Origin: Acheta domesticus
Lineage: Eukaryota > Arthropoda > Insecta > Orthoptera > Gryllidae
DNA length: 64,000 nucleotides
Assembly (NCBI GenBank): GCA_031308135.1
Contig: JAHLJT010003656.1
Span: 49,646,421 to 49,710,420, forward strand
Direction: 5' to 3'
Both the position numbers and the translations under genes were made by a program. The notes beneath the pieces were generated by a model. The model searched no databases and was not told the DNA's origin. It saw only the letters and a list, made by a program, of their open reading frames with translations. Positions within the stretch are counted from its first letter, which is position 1. The number at the start of each line of letters is the position of its first letter. Positions 10,498-22,181 of this stretch are shown here, one piece after another.

Positions 10498-11088
10498 GCT
10501 GGCTGAGTAAACTAAGAACCAGGTTTAGTCAAAAACAGCGCGATGCAGAAAGAACCGAACGAACTCAGCCAGAAACTACATTTCGAAAGCAAACCGAAGG
10601 ACTGAAATTTGTCAGTAGATACTGAATCTAATACGCTACTTGGGTTGGGCAACGAGAGTGCGGAATGCTGGAAGCTGCTTTAAATATCGAAACTAAGCTA
10701 TTGTCCGAATGACATTTATGTCTACTTGATAGCTGGGTTTTGGGTACAGGGATGTTGCCACTTACCCGGACGACAGAAACATAATCGTGTGAAACGATTT
10801 CTTCCACCAGATCACAGTCAGATCACAATAAATGCAGCAGTTGCAAGAAATATATCGCAATTAGAAATCAGTTCAGCGGGCGTTACAGAACTACACACTC
10901 GACGCATAACCAGGAATATAACGGAACTCTTCAATTTACAGTTGCTTCGCGCTGTTACATTTCATTTTTTCCCTTATAAGTATCGGCAACCCTGCAGAGA
11001 CTTCATCAATATTTGAAGCCTCTGATTGGATAACGGAATCCTCTTTTTCCTTTCAACCTCTAGCTGTCAAGTATGCAGAAATAGTATT
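10498..11088. other. No gene recognised
   Basis: Mixed-composition sequence. One 96-codon plus frame (10726-11016) has no motif I recognise and no neighbouring gene signal. Confidence 0.4.
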
Positions 11089-11597
11089 GGGACAACCAGG
11101 AGAGGTAGCTCAGTGCATCAACTGATGTCGGCAGGATTTTCGACACTAACTTGTCAGCTAGGTTAAATTAATTCGTTGTCTGGAGGAGAATTCTAGTGGT
11201 CGGCTCCTCTGATAGGTAATTTTCCGTCGTTTCTCCGATCAACATCAGGCAAATACCGGAACAGTAGCCTAACAAACGGGCCACGGACCAAGTGCGATCT
11301 TTCTCTTGTCTTCCTTGTCCTATCGACCCCTTACACACACACACACACACACAAACTCTTGCACCAACATGCTCTACACTACCTCACATGCCGGGAGACC
11401 GATCGGGAGTTTACAGCAGCGACTGGGGCGGTGCCTCTGGTGGAGAGACCTGGTTGAGGAAACCCCCGCTAGCCGACAATAGGTCGGCGCCGGATCTCGC
11501 CATTAAGCGGGGGACGATCACCACCTATGAAAAAAGCATGTACTACACTTACGGGACCAATGACCCTTGTAGTTGAGGCGCCCGGAATCACTTTACT
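11089..11597 (+). mobile_element. SINE-A, plus strand, near full length
   Basis: A SINE family of about 500-560 bp with at least nine copies or pieces in this window. Here the 5' end carries a box A-like GAGGTAGCTCAGTGCATC; the box B part is deleted, but another copy (54376-54905) keeps GGTTCGAGTCCCG. Shared body landmarks are GTCTGGAGGAGAATTCTA, AACAAACGGGCCACGGACC, a (CA)n stretch, GCCGGGAGACCG, GGTCGGCGCCGGATCTCGCC and GTTGACGCGCCCGG-like 3' words. The tRNA-type promoter is family knowledge; present activity cannot be judged. Confidence 0.85.
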
Positions 11598-12256
11598 TCG
11601 ATTTTTCTAACTTTGCCCCTCAACGCCCGTCTTCCCGATGGAATATGTCACTGTATCTGGCGACGTCCTCAGTCGTGCTGCCAGATATCGCAAGATCGCG
11701 ATCGTATCAAGCAGTGCTTGCGATCATGCGACTTCTAGCGTCTCGAGGGAGAAAGACACGAAGTGCCGTGTGATATTCCATTGTGGCCGTAGGAGCTTGA
11801 GGAGTAGAATTAGAAAAATCGCACTATAACAATCAACCATCATTGGGACAACAGTGCAGCCGCGTCTCTCCGTGTTGCGCCCCAACGCAGCGCATAGCCA
11901 CCGGGCGCAGCGTTCGCCCCCGCACCTGCTCCCTACGAGTGCGATCGCCGCTCTATCGGAAGTCATGCCCCATGGCGCGCGCCCGAGACCTGCATTTCAT
12001 TAGCCGCGCCGCGGCTTAATTTATTCATGAGCGTCCGCGGAGTGGCCCCTGGCGGCGGCGGCGCGAGCCGGCCTCCCTTCTCTCTCTCTGTCTCTGGGCT
12101 TCTTTGCCTGCACCGCGGGCCCTTATTCGAATTCCTCCGGCCGCGCCCCCAAATGAACTCGCGGCAAAACAGCGCCGGGGCTCAGCTTGCGGTCGCGGCC
12201 GGGGGAGGGGAGGGAGCGACCCTGCGACTTGTGGTCGCCGCCCCCGTGGCCTCTTC
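11598..12256. other. Mixed sequence ending in a CpG-rich segment
   Basis: 11640-11830 is ordinary sequence rich in GATCGCGATCG-like palindromic words. 11840-12256 is GC- and CpG-rich and contains TTAATTTATTCATGA near 12016. No frame is convincing. A CpG island or conserved regulatory segment is possible but not shown. Confidence 0.35.
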
Positions 12257-13003
12257 TTGTCGACGCCCCCGCCCTAACACGCCCCACCCCCACACCGCCA
12301 GCGACGGACCCTCACGGAGGGAGGTTGATGTTTACCAGACACCGTCTGTTTCTTTCAGACTTAATTGATTTAATCCAGGTTTACGGATTCGTTTCCACTT
12401 AATTGATTCAACCTTACTTATTTCAATGTAGTCTATATCCTTGACGCCCCCGCCCTGCCACGCCCCACCCCCACACCGCCAGCGACGGACCCTCACGGAG
12501 GGAGGTTGATGTTTACCAGACATCGTCTGTTTCTTTGAGACTTAATTGATTAAATCCAGGTTTACGGATTTGTTTCGACTTAATTGATTCAACCTTACTT
12601 ATTTCAGTGTAGTCTATATCCTTGACGCCCCCATCCCTGCCTTTCCGCAACCCCACACCGCCAGCGACGGACCCTCACGGAGGGAGGTTGATGTTTACCC
12701 GACATTGTCTGTTTCTTGTTTAGACTTAATTGATTCAACCTTACTTATTTCAGTACAGTCTATATCCTTGACGCCCCCACCCTGCCTCACCCCACCCCCA
12801 CACTGCCACCGACGGACCCCTTGGCCCCTGACGGAGGATGGTTGATGTTTACCTGACACCGTCCGTTTCTTCCAGACTTTCATTGATTTAATCCATGTTT
12901 GCGGATTCATTTCGACTTAATTGATTCAAACCAACTTACTTCAGTGTACTCTACATCCTTGACGCCCCCGCCCTGCCTCGCCACACCACGACCGCCAGGA
13001 GGA
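12257..13003. repeat. About 181-bp tandem repeat, four-plus units
   Basis: The landmark GACGGACCC occurs at 12303, 12484, 12666 and 12811, and the unit start GACGCCCCC at about 12261, 12443, 12624, 12769 and 12960. Two spacings are about 181 bp. The third is about 145 bp because an internal ATCCAGGTTTACGGATT block is missing. Each unit joins a GC-rich part (GACGCCCCCGCCCTG) to an AT-rich part (TTAATTGATT..AACCTTACTTATTTCA). Confidence 0.92.
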
Positions 13004-13005
13004 TA

Positions 13006-13545
13006 TGGGTTGAATTTGATTGATTAGTGATTCCGGCCGCGTCAACTGCTAGGTCATTAGTCCCTTAAGTGTAATGCAAGTTTTCAAGGCAGGAGGTATT
13101 GGTGATCTTCCCCACTGGCTGGCGAAACCGGCACCGAACTATACAGGCTTGTGGAGATTTTCCCATCCAGGTGTTTCCCACCAGTGGGTCACCATCTTAG
13201 GCTGGACAAGATTTAAGTTACCGACAAGTGTGGTAGTGTAGTGCATATGTGTGTGTGTGTGTGTTAGAAGGAGACGAAGATAGGAAAAGGAAGAGGGAGG
13301 AAAGATTGCGCGCCCATTTGTCCACAGGTCCGCGGCCCATTTGTTGTTACTGCTCCGGCATTCGCCTGTTGTTGATCCAAGAAACCATGGAAAACAACGG
13401 TTCGGAACAGCCATCCGCTAGACTTTTCCTCCAGACAACAACTGAATTCGACCTAGCAATTTAATTAGTGTTGAGAATACTGTCACTATCGGGTAGTGGT
13501 CTCTGGGACCTCGTTGTACTGACATCAGTTGATGCCCTGATCCAC
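13006..13545 (-). mobile_element. SINE-A, minus strand, near full length
   Basis: Reverse-oriented SINE-A. The 3' tail (GATTGATT on the plus strand) is at the left, followed by GATTCCGGCCGCGTCAACT, a (TG)n stretch at 13248-13264, CGGCATTCGCCTGTTGTTGATC and CCTCCAGACAACAACTGAATTCGACC. It ends near the tRNA-like head around 13520-13545 (GACATCAGTTGATGCCCTGA). It is diverged from the 11089 copy and sits immediately after the 181-bp tandem array. Confidence 0.83.
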
Positions 13546-15760
13546 CTTTTCCTGTGGGAATGAAATGAACTAGGGACTTTGCACTGACTTGAGGAAACAT
13601 AACAAGTGTTGATAATGTTAGATTGTGTCTGCTTTCACAAGAATGACAACCGAAAGAAAATTATAATGCTTAAATTTTAAAGATTTTACAAAAACTCTTA
13701 GACATAGCTGACACGTAACAGATAACGTGAAAAATACTGTTATTTAAGGACCTTTGTTTGTTCACGTATCATAAGTATTATGGCTAAAGTGGACCGCTTC
13801 TTACTTTCTTTGGAAATATTTGAAGAACGAATGTTATCTGTTTCTAGACAGTTTGCAACTCGAGAGATACGAACACAGTCCTCGTACAGCACAAAAATCT
13901 TAATTTCAGACCTCCTACCAGCGGAAACGATACAAAAGAGATTTCAGCGAGAGTTGCTGTGAAACTGGGCCGAACAACCGTCAGAAGCGGTTTTGTGCAG
14001 CAAGGCGAGCGTAACACTACATTTATATTTACTACTACTTTGGCTCGGAATATTCTTCCACAAGTTTCCGCAAGTTTCATGAAAACATTACTCCACGCAA
14101 ACATAGCACGTGCTACGCAAACAAGGCGCTTGTCAGAAGACAATATTGCGCTTAAACAAAACATTCAGGAACGGCCCCTTCGCAGCTACATGAATAACAA
14201 ACTGCAGAAGTTGAGCGCAAGAGAGGAAATCTTCTGCGTAGCCTTGCAGCTTCTCTGAATACAACAGATATCCTTATAGCCGTGACGAATGAACAGCGAC
14301 AAACATTTAGAAGACACAAGTGCGATAGCGTGTCTTTGGCCTTGAGGAGAAGACAAACTTTTGAAATTGAAGGAAATTCCTCAACAAAACTATGGTTTTC
14401 GATTGTAGTAATGTATTGTTCTCGAGAAATTACGCTCTCTGGAAACATTGAACTAGACACTAATAACACTTGGGCGACAAATTCTAACCTTTTTTGTTAC
14501 TGAAAGGAAATTCCGTTTTCCAGTTTATTCTTAATACTGTATACAAAAAAGACAACATTGTCAAATACGGCCCTGTTGCCTTTTTAATTTTGTCATATAT
14601 GCAACATATACACTTATTCTGAATTCCCTCCACCAAGAAGCATTATTTACAATGTTTCGCTATTCAAGAGCCTTACCTGACAATTAGCTTCTTGTTTAAA
14701 TAAGGGTGAAGGTGCATTCCTTAGCTTTCGAGCAACAATTAGCTAGCACGTATATATTAGATTTCCTAACATCATTTTTTGGAAAACTAAAACTCTTGTA
14801 TTTTTATGAAAACACTCCTCACACATTATTTAGTATTCAAAGGGAACTGCATCACAATTTTCCAAAAAAGTACAAATACGACCAATGTTGGAGAAATTTA
14901 AAGACATATTTCATCACATTTGTTGAAAAGATATTACAATGAAGTCATCTAGTTGGGACCTTCTTAATATTTCCTTGTTGATAGATAGTTACTGAGAACA
15001 AAATAACACGAACTTCCCTGAGCCATTCTAACAAAATTTTCTTCTCACTAATAGTTCACAGCAGTTCGCAGTAAATTGCTTCTCAGGAATCACACCTTTG
15101 ACTTTGTGTCGTATGAAAAACCTCATTTTAGCCATAATTATCATTGGAAATTTTGTGAGTATATATTCAAATGTAATTCTATGTTTATCCAAAATGTTTA
15201 GAAATATTTCCGTAAGTTCTAAACATGTAAAGGATTAAATATTATTTTAATAATTTAACCAATTCCTGCAGAACATGATTCATCACATTTCAGATTTCCC
15301 ATAGTGGTTATTACTACTCTATCAAGAAAATAAGTGCTATTTGTGTTATTGACCAAGTAGAATTGCAAATTTTTTTTAAATCATCACATTTCTGTTGATT
15401 GAACGTAAGATCAATAACACTCTTTATATTTCGTATGTTTATTTAAAATGCATTAAATAGTCTATAGAACTTGATGGCTAAATATTGTCTTTAAAAGGGC
15501 AAATGTTGCTATTGTGAAGCAATCTCAGTTTCCCCCAAACATATAAAAAATATCAGGTGTATTAGCACACTCACAAAATTCTTAATTGTTAACCACATAC
15601 AGTTAGACAATTTCATAAGATTTGCGCAGCCTCTACATAGGAAGTACGAAAACACCAGGGAACACTAAATTAGCTAGTTCTCTTGGCATATTTCGGCAGA
15701 CAAATGAAGGACGTATTTGAAGTAAAGAAGCAGACCTTCATTCCATATTCGGCATTGCGT
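13546..15760. other. AT-rich, no gene recognised
   Basis: Long AT-rich stretch. Frames of 60-106 codons overlap on both strands at 13780-14500, but none carries a recognisable domain, and open frames on opposite strands of the same DNA suggest chance. No repeats or RNA genes seen. Confidence 0.4.
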
Positions 15761-15767
15761 CCAATGT

Positions 15768-15821
<54 letters not shown>

Positions 15822-15838
15822 CACACACACAACATTGG
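15761..15838. repeat. (TA)n/(CA)n tract enclosed by 12-bp inverted arms
   Basis: CCAATGTTGTGT at 15761-15772 and its exact reverse complement ACACAACATTGG at 15827-15838 bracket a (TA)n run (about 15772-15818) and a short (CA)n run. The whole can fold into a long hairpin. It may be a small palindromic element or a microsatellite that grew inside an inverted repeat. Confidence 0.9.
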
Positions 15839-16828
15839 CACTACATGACTGACTCCGCGCTTTCCTAATAAGCGGAGGTGAGGCCGTACAGGGAGGCATG
15901 TTGCACGGCAAAAGTTTCGAATGTCAAATGCACCCCATGGCATTTTGACAGTTCAGTAGATTTTTACGAGTGTAACACGTGTACATTGTATTTATAAACG
16001 TGGTTCTGTTCCATTACAAGAAAGTAAAGCTGTAGGCAACAATAAATTATTGAAATATATTTTATAATTTACATAAAACTACGAACGGCATTGACATAGT
16101 GTTACCGGAAATTTCCAAAAATGACGACTTGTTTTTTATTATGACTTACAGGTACAAACGTCTTATACTACTTCAGAAGAGATCAAAAAAGAGATTTAAA
16201 ATGAACACATTTAGAGAAATATAGTGCATATGTACTTTTTATGGGCAGACAATTTTATTTACGTATGAATACAAAACTTTTTGCAGTAACAAACATTCAA
16301 ATGATCCCTTTCACCATTGCAAGAAAATGTTCAAATAATAAATAATTTTTCTTTTAATTTTACATAACAGGAAATAGAACAAAACATACATTTACAGAAT
16401 AAATGAATAAATTATAGTATATTTTCAAAACATGAACACTTACAACTAAGATTCCGCTACACATATTGTGAAACCCAGATTACAGCGGTAAAACGTGGAT
16501 AAAACAAAGGCAAAAAATAACAATTTTTGAAAATAACAATTACATTAAGTCAAGATAAAAATGAAATATTTAAAAAATCAAAACAAAAGATGTTTCACTA
16601 ATCACTCAAGAGAAAACTCACTACACACCGCTTTCGGCAATACGGACTAGGCTTTTGCCGTGTAAAATTGCGTCTTGTGTGGCTTTACTGCCAAGGTGAG
16701 AGTCATCTATCTAGGAGTCTATATACACATCATTGATCGCGTCTCAAGAACAGGCAAAGCTCCTTGTAATCACAAGGAAAATTACTACTAGGCGAGTCCA
16801 CACGTTTCTGCGCACCTGTATTATAAAG
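15839..16828. other. AT-rich, no gene recognised
   Basis: AT-rich sequence without frames or repeats that I can name, up to the 3' end of LINE-D. Confidence 0.4.
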
Positions 16829-17258
16829 AAATAGATAGATAGATATTTATTTCCGCAGATAGGCTTATGCAACCTGGTGGCAGAACACTAAAATTTACAT
16901 ATTATAATTAAGAATTAAATACAATGTAACTTAAAATAATTTTAAGACAGTAATATTAATAATAATATGATAACAATGATGACAATAAACGCTTGAACAA
17001 CAATAACAGCATTAATTCTACATTTTATGATGGTCTCCTACAGATATTTTACATCAATAAATACACGAATATGTATTACACTGACGTCCACTCCTCTTCA
17101 CTTCACAACACTCGCACTTCACTTCTCTTTCCACTTCAGTATTGCACTACACTCCACAACACGTCACCACACTTCAATACGAATACTACTTAAAATATAA
17201 TTCTATATTTAATAAATTACTGCATTTAATAATTATTACAATACTAATGATGGTAACA

Positions 17259-17303
<45 letters not shown>

Positions 17304-18665
17304 TAACTGTTTTAATAAACCTAAATTACTTACTAAATATCTTGGTTAATTTACTTTTAAATCTTTGAACACCTTGAGGAAAGGGTTCCAAGGCTGTCGC
17401 AGCCAACTTATTCCAGTCCGTTATTGTTCTATTAGTACAGGAAAATTTACCAACATCTGTTCTCTGTGGCCTGAACTGAATTTTGTGCTTGTGATCCCCT
17501 CAACTAAAGTATGTGAGAACCTGATGTGAATATAATTTTACTGAACCTGATGTGAAAATCTTTCCAAGCTGGATAACCGGCATACGCTTTGTATAAAGCT
17601 CAGAGTCTTGCCTTAACCCTCCTGATTTCTAGAGATTCCCATTCTACTTTCTTCCTATTGCTTCGGAATATAAGCTTACTCGCTCTTCTCTGTACTCTAT
17701 TCAGATATTCCGTTTGTGACATTCTGTAAGGGTCCCAACATACCGTCCCGTATTCCATTAATGGGCGAATTAGAGATAAGTAAGCTAATTCTCTCGCTCT
17801 CGCAGTACTCTTTTTCAGTATTCGCATTGTAAAATACAAAGATCTCCATGCTTTCCCTACGACAGACTTTACCTGATTTTTCCAACTCAATTTGCAATCA
17901 CAATATATTCCCAGGTACATACAAGACAAGACTCTTGGAATATTTTCGTTGCCTAAACGGTATTGAGTTTCACTATATTTGCGGCCCCTACCAAAGTTGA
18001 TGGTTTTGCTTTTTTAACTATTTATTGTCATGTATTGTTTTCCGCCCACAAATGTAGTCTATCTAGATCATCCTGCAAAATATCTTCGTCTTCTTTTGAT
18101 TGAATAACTCGATAAATTATACAGTCATCTGCAAATAGTCGTACCTTTGAAATTAAATTGTCTGACAGGTCATTCACAAAAGCTAGAAAGAGGAGAGGTC
18201 CAATAACGCTTCCTTGAGGAATCCCTGAAGTTATCTTTGCTAGGTTTGAAAATTGTTGTCCAACTCGGACTTTCTGTTTTCTATCTCGAAGAAGCTCATC
18301 AATCCACGCCACAACTCTGGTGTCAATACCTGACTGCAGTACTTTATGAACCAGTTTGTCGTGTGGGGAAACATCAAATGCCTTCGCAAAATCTATTATA
18401 ACGGCGTCCACCCTCCCACTATCATCAACTTCATCTGCTACATCCTGAAACAAAGATACTATCTGACTCTCAGAAGAGTAATCATTCCTAAAACCATGCT
18501 GTCCATGAAAGAGCCATTCTTTTTGCTCCCATTCTTGTCTAATATAGTTAGTTATCAAATGTTCCATTAATTTACATACAACTGACGTAAGACTTACCGG
18601 TCTATAATTGGCTAAAACAGTTCTGTCCCCACTCTTTACTAGTGGTACTGCAGAATGGCACAGAC
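16829..18665 (-). pseudogene. LINE-D, 3' portion: reverse transcriptase, C-terminal region, 3' UTR
   Basis: Minus-strand non-LTR retrotransposon. RT motifs in order: KSGDR and NYRPVSL (about 18650-18590), HGQHGFRNDYSS, VIIDFAKAFD (motif A), GIPQGSVIGPLL (motif B), FADDCIIY (motif C, with the DD pair). Frameshifts and a stop near 18020 break the frame. It resumes as YLGIYCDCKLSW, ARELAYLSLIRPLMEYGTVC and RVQRRASKLIFRSNRKK. A decayed tail runs to about 17330, matching the intact tail at 61574-61822. The 3' UTR (about 16840-17330) holds an (AAT)n tract and ends in (TATC)n. The 5' half lies at 21952-23750. The APE endonuclease plus RT layout fits the jockey/CR1 group. Confidence 0.93.
17261..17303. 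repeat. (AAT)n microsatellite inside LINE-D 3' UTR
   Basis: About 14 AAT units. The second LINE-D copy has a matching tract at 61503-61546 in the same place, so the tract belongs to the element's 3' UTR. Confidence 0.93.
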
Positions 18666-19072
18666 TTTCCAGTATTAGTTATCTATTTCCTTGGGTCTTC
18701 CCTAGCTATATGAAATTGCCACATACTCTTTCTTGCCAGCTGCCATCTATCACCGCCAAAAGTACATTTTTTTGTATACCAGTATTATAAACAACCCTCT
18801 TACATAAACAAAATATTTCGTATTATTGCACGAAATATGAGCCATCACTGACGTAATAGTCACGGCCCCTATATATTTTCAGTTATGGAGTTTAAAGAAG
18901 CCAATGGTACCATATAAATAGATTGCATTTTTCGCAGTAAAATCAAATACGTTATGAATAAACTTACTTTTAAAAACTGATTTATTAATTTATTACTCCT
19001 TTAAAATTATATTTTGTTTTTATTTGTTAATATAACAAGAACATCATAATAAGAACATTAAAAAACATCAAA
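18666..19072. other. Left part of the insertion that splits LINE-D
   Basis: About 400 bp between the point where LINE-D RT homology stops (about 18655-18665) and the Crypton stop codon. AT-rich, no recognisable frame. The exact junction cannot be fixed by eye. Confidence 0.45.
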
Positions 19073-20241
19073 TTAATTCTTGTGAACATGTACAATAATT
19101 GTACAATTTGATAAATTGGTCAGTGACACTCCAGAACATGCATTTATATCTAAAATGCTTGTTTTTTCTTTGCTTTCTGCACTTACCAATGTCTTGTTAG
19201 CTATTTGAACCTTGTTATTCACCGATTCTTCGATGTATGACTCGGCTACACTTGTAGACCACCATCCTCCATAACGTTTAGGTGTAGTGATATCACCACC
19301 ATTATTTGCGAGAAACGTCGCGATGTTCTTCTAAACGAATGATCAGAGTACTTTTCTGCATTTGGTAATTTTAAAAAATTTTCAATATTTTTTGAGATTT
19401 TCGCAAATGTATTGATACCAATTGGATTGCAGCTGCATTTGCCATGATTGTAAAACAAAAACGTTATTTGTGTTTAAGGTGTAAGGGTCTTAAGGAAATG
19501 TATTTTTTACAGACTTCAGCATAATTAAATTCTTCACTGGATACGATAGTAAATATTCCGGGATTGTCATTTTTTGTCACTTTAATGTTTACTATCAAAA
19601 CAGAACCTTCTTCTTTCACATCGTTGATGCACAAATTGTACAATTCGACACGTCTACAAGCACCAAATATGCCAAAAATAGCAACAACATGAAAATCAAA
19701 CCAGTTATTAATACTATACACCAGTTAATAAATAAAACTTAACCATTATTGCCACTGTCATTATTTTACCTTCATTAAAAGAAAAGTTTCATCATCAGCT
19801 TTTGTAAGAAGTGTGTTTACATCTTGTTGGGAAAATACCATTGCCTCTATAGGTTGATATCCCACATCTGCCTGTTTCATAAGTAAACTTACTTTATGAA
19901 AAGTTCCAATATCAATATTCTCTTTGATCTTAAGCATTTTCTTTAATTTGGAATAAGTGCACCATAGTGTCGACGATTTACGTGTTGTGAACTTAATGTT
20001 TAAAGAATCATGCATTAAATTAACAAACGTCTTTATTCTAGCATGTGCATTATACTAACTTAACCAAACTGCTCCGATAGATACGAAAGAACAGCAGCTT
20101 TGCATAATAAATTTCATATTTTTTTGTCCATCCATTTCTAAACTTTAAGTACTTTTTCTCATAAAGTTTGCAAGACTTTTTCGGTATCATAGCATTTTCT
20201 GCTTTTGCAGATTCTTCCACAATTTCTCTAGGCAAATCCAT
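19073..20241 (-). pseudogene. Crypton-type tyrosine recombinase (insect CryptonI-like), broken
   Basis: Minus-strand remnant of about 390 codons, close to the usual length of insect Crypton recombinases. Segments in order: SCKLYEKKYLKFRNGW (N-terminal helical part), STLWCTYSKLKKMLKI, GIFGACRRVELYNL (first catalytic Arg), KVTKNDNPGIFTIV, VCKKYISLRP, NPIGINTFAKISKNI, HSFRRTS (the H-x-x-R motif), then in another frame GGWWSTSVAESYIEES with the candidate nucleophilic Tyr near 19236. Breaks: a frameshift near 20085; an 81-bp stretch with stops between LLMK and VVAIFG (about 19689-19769); frame changes near 19460 and 19325. The family call is from remembered motifs. It lies inside the DNA that interrupts LINE-D. 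Confidence 0.83.
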
Positions 20242-20676
20242 TATGTTTGAATCACGACTTTCAAACTAATAGCCATTTGTAAACAATTTAGTTGCTTAGC
20301 ATTCACGATGTCAAAACATTAATTTGAGATCTACTACAACTACGAATTACAACTTAACACAATTAATTTCGCTTCCTTAAATCCTTATAATACTATTATA
20401 CAAATAATAGTGTATGAAATTCGTTTATAATGTTAATTTTCTGCACTCGTAGGAAGATATTACAGAACTCACTTCTAACATCGTTCGTTCGGTAATATCT
20501 TCTAATTCGTGTAAAAAAAGGACAATGTTATAAACTAATTGCATAATATGCTATTGTCATTTTTTAAATATTTTGGTTTCCTATTGGTAGAACGTTAATA
20601 TTAATTTTAGAATATTAAAGAACACAAAACCTAGTCATAAATGGCAATTTTGTGTAAAAAATGATGTGCCGTTCAA
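20242..20676. other. AT-rich sequence upstream of the Crypton remnant
   Basis: No terminal repeat or frame recognised. It may include the 5' flank of the Crypton. Confidence 0.4.
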
Positions 20677-21275
20677 GAGAAAATGGCGTTTTAGCGCTAC
20701 TAAAAATGTGACATTTAAAGTTCATTTTCACAGAAAGTGATTGAGTTTTCAAAATACTTTATTTGAAGTTATTTGAAGCACTTACACTCACAAATATAAT
20801 AATGTTTACAAATTGCTGGTAATGTGCATATTAAAGATGTGATAGATCTTTCAAAAAGACTAGTTACGTAATTTTTGAAAAAAACAAAAAAATAACTCAA
20901 AACAAACTTTACGCTATACTAAAGAGTAACAAAAAGTTTGTCCGTTACAGAAGTTTGAAGAAAAAATTTGCAGCCATATACGAGAAAATGGCGTTTGAGC
21001 ATTTCTGAAAATGCCGAAATTTGAGCTACTTTTCACAGAAAACGGTTGTGTTTTCGAGAAACTTTACTTGACATTATTTAAAGCATATATACTCGTAAAT
21101 ATAATAATGTGAAAAAATCGCCGATAATGTAAATATTAACGACGTGAGAAACAAGTAAAAAAAATTACATTTTTGTAATATTTGAAAAAACTAACCGATA
21201 GATCAATATGGCTTTTATGTCATCTGATAGAGTACATTTACCAGTTTAAAGAAAAAATCTGGAGCCGTTTTGAGA
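20677..21275 (+). repeat. Degenerate tandem repeat, about 300-bp unit (repeat C family)
   Basis: GAGAAAATGGCGTTTTAGC at 20677 returns as GAGAAAATGGCGTTTGAGC at 20982, and GAGAAAATC at 21272, giving spacings of about 305 and 290 bp. Between them parallel words recur (TTTTCACAGAAA; ACTTTA.TTGA.ATTATTT.AAGCA; AAATATAATAATGT), so these are two diverged units leading into the repeat C copy that follows. No coding frame. Confidence 0.82.
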
Positions 21276-21870
21276 AAATCTTTTTTTTGTAATTTTTTAA
21301 AATTGCACATATTGCACGCAATATTGCACGAAAACTACTAAAATTTTGAAAAACATTTACATGACCTTTATGAAAGAAATCAATATGCAGAACAAATTTT
21401 ATTTGAAGACAAATCTCTATCTTCAATTTTGTAGTTGGAGAAAGACGCCGAAAAAAAGTCAAATTTTCAAAATTTTCGAAAATTCAGTCATCCATGAAAA
21501 TCGGACCTATGCCATGTTAATAAGTGTATTTTACTCTATTCATACAAGAAATTTAAAGAAAAAATTTGGAGCCGTTCTTGAGAAAATTTTGAAAATCCTG
21601 GGAGGCTTCATACAAAGTACCCTTAAATTTTGAAGAATCTTTTTCAAAATCTCAAAGCTTTGACTAGAATTAGATCGACTGGGGAATATCTATTTTGGAA
21701 GAAATCGTATGTATGGTTTAGGCGCTAGCAGTGTTCACAGACGGACGTTTTCCTTTCAATTGGGTTTTCGGTATCAAGAACCTAGAAAACAGGGTTTCTG
21801 GCTACACCACGTGTTAGGGGATTTTTTTTCTTAATTTAGCAACTTGTGATATCCACTTTTCCCTTTTCAC
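21276..21870 (+). repeat. Repeat C, plus-oriented copy
   Basis: Dispersed family, my label, with pieces at 26930-27010, 29800-30200, 46930-47110, 48481-48860, 52200-52310 and 52650-52900. Recurrent plus words here: GAGCCGTT.TGAGAAAAT, GGCTTCATACAAAGTACCCT, GATCGACTGGGGAATATC, GTTCACAGACGGACG and ATCCACTTTTCCCTTTTCACG. No conserved reading frame was seen across copies, so it is noncoding or too decayed to read. Confidence 0.7.
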
Positions 21871-22181
21871 GGCCCGGCAATTAATCTTTTTCCGCCGAAA
21901 ATTGGCAATTTGTTCGCGCAGCATTACATAACTCTCCCTGTACTACGTATATCACTCCGTGTGTACGTACATATACGGGAAAGTAAAAATCGGAACAACA
22001 GTAGCTAGTTTCCAATCATCAGGCACGCTTGAATTGTTGATTGAAACATGAAATATTCTGGTTAAATACGGTAAAATCGCCTCTCCTCCGAGTTTAATTA
22101 TATCAGTTGAAATGGCATCTGGTCCTCGCGACTTTCCGTTTTTCATAGATTTAATTAGTTTTCGTAACGTCTTCATTATGT

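Noticed and set aside
13780..14503. Pairs of overlapping frames on both strands
   Set aside because: Similar lengths on opposite strands with no domain; more likely chance than a gene.
19689..19769. Calling the extra Crypton segment an intron
   Set aside because: A plausible GT donor but no AG acceptor at the matching end; left as an unexplained insertion.
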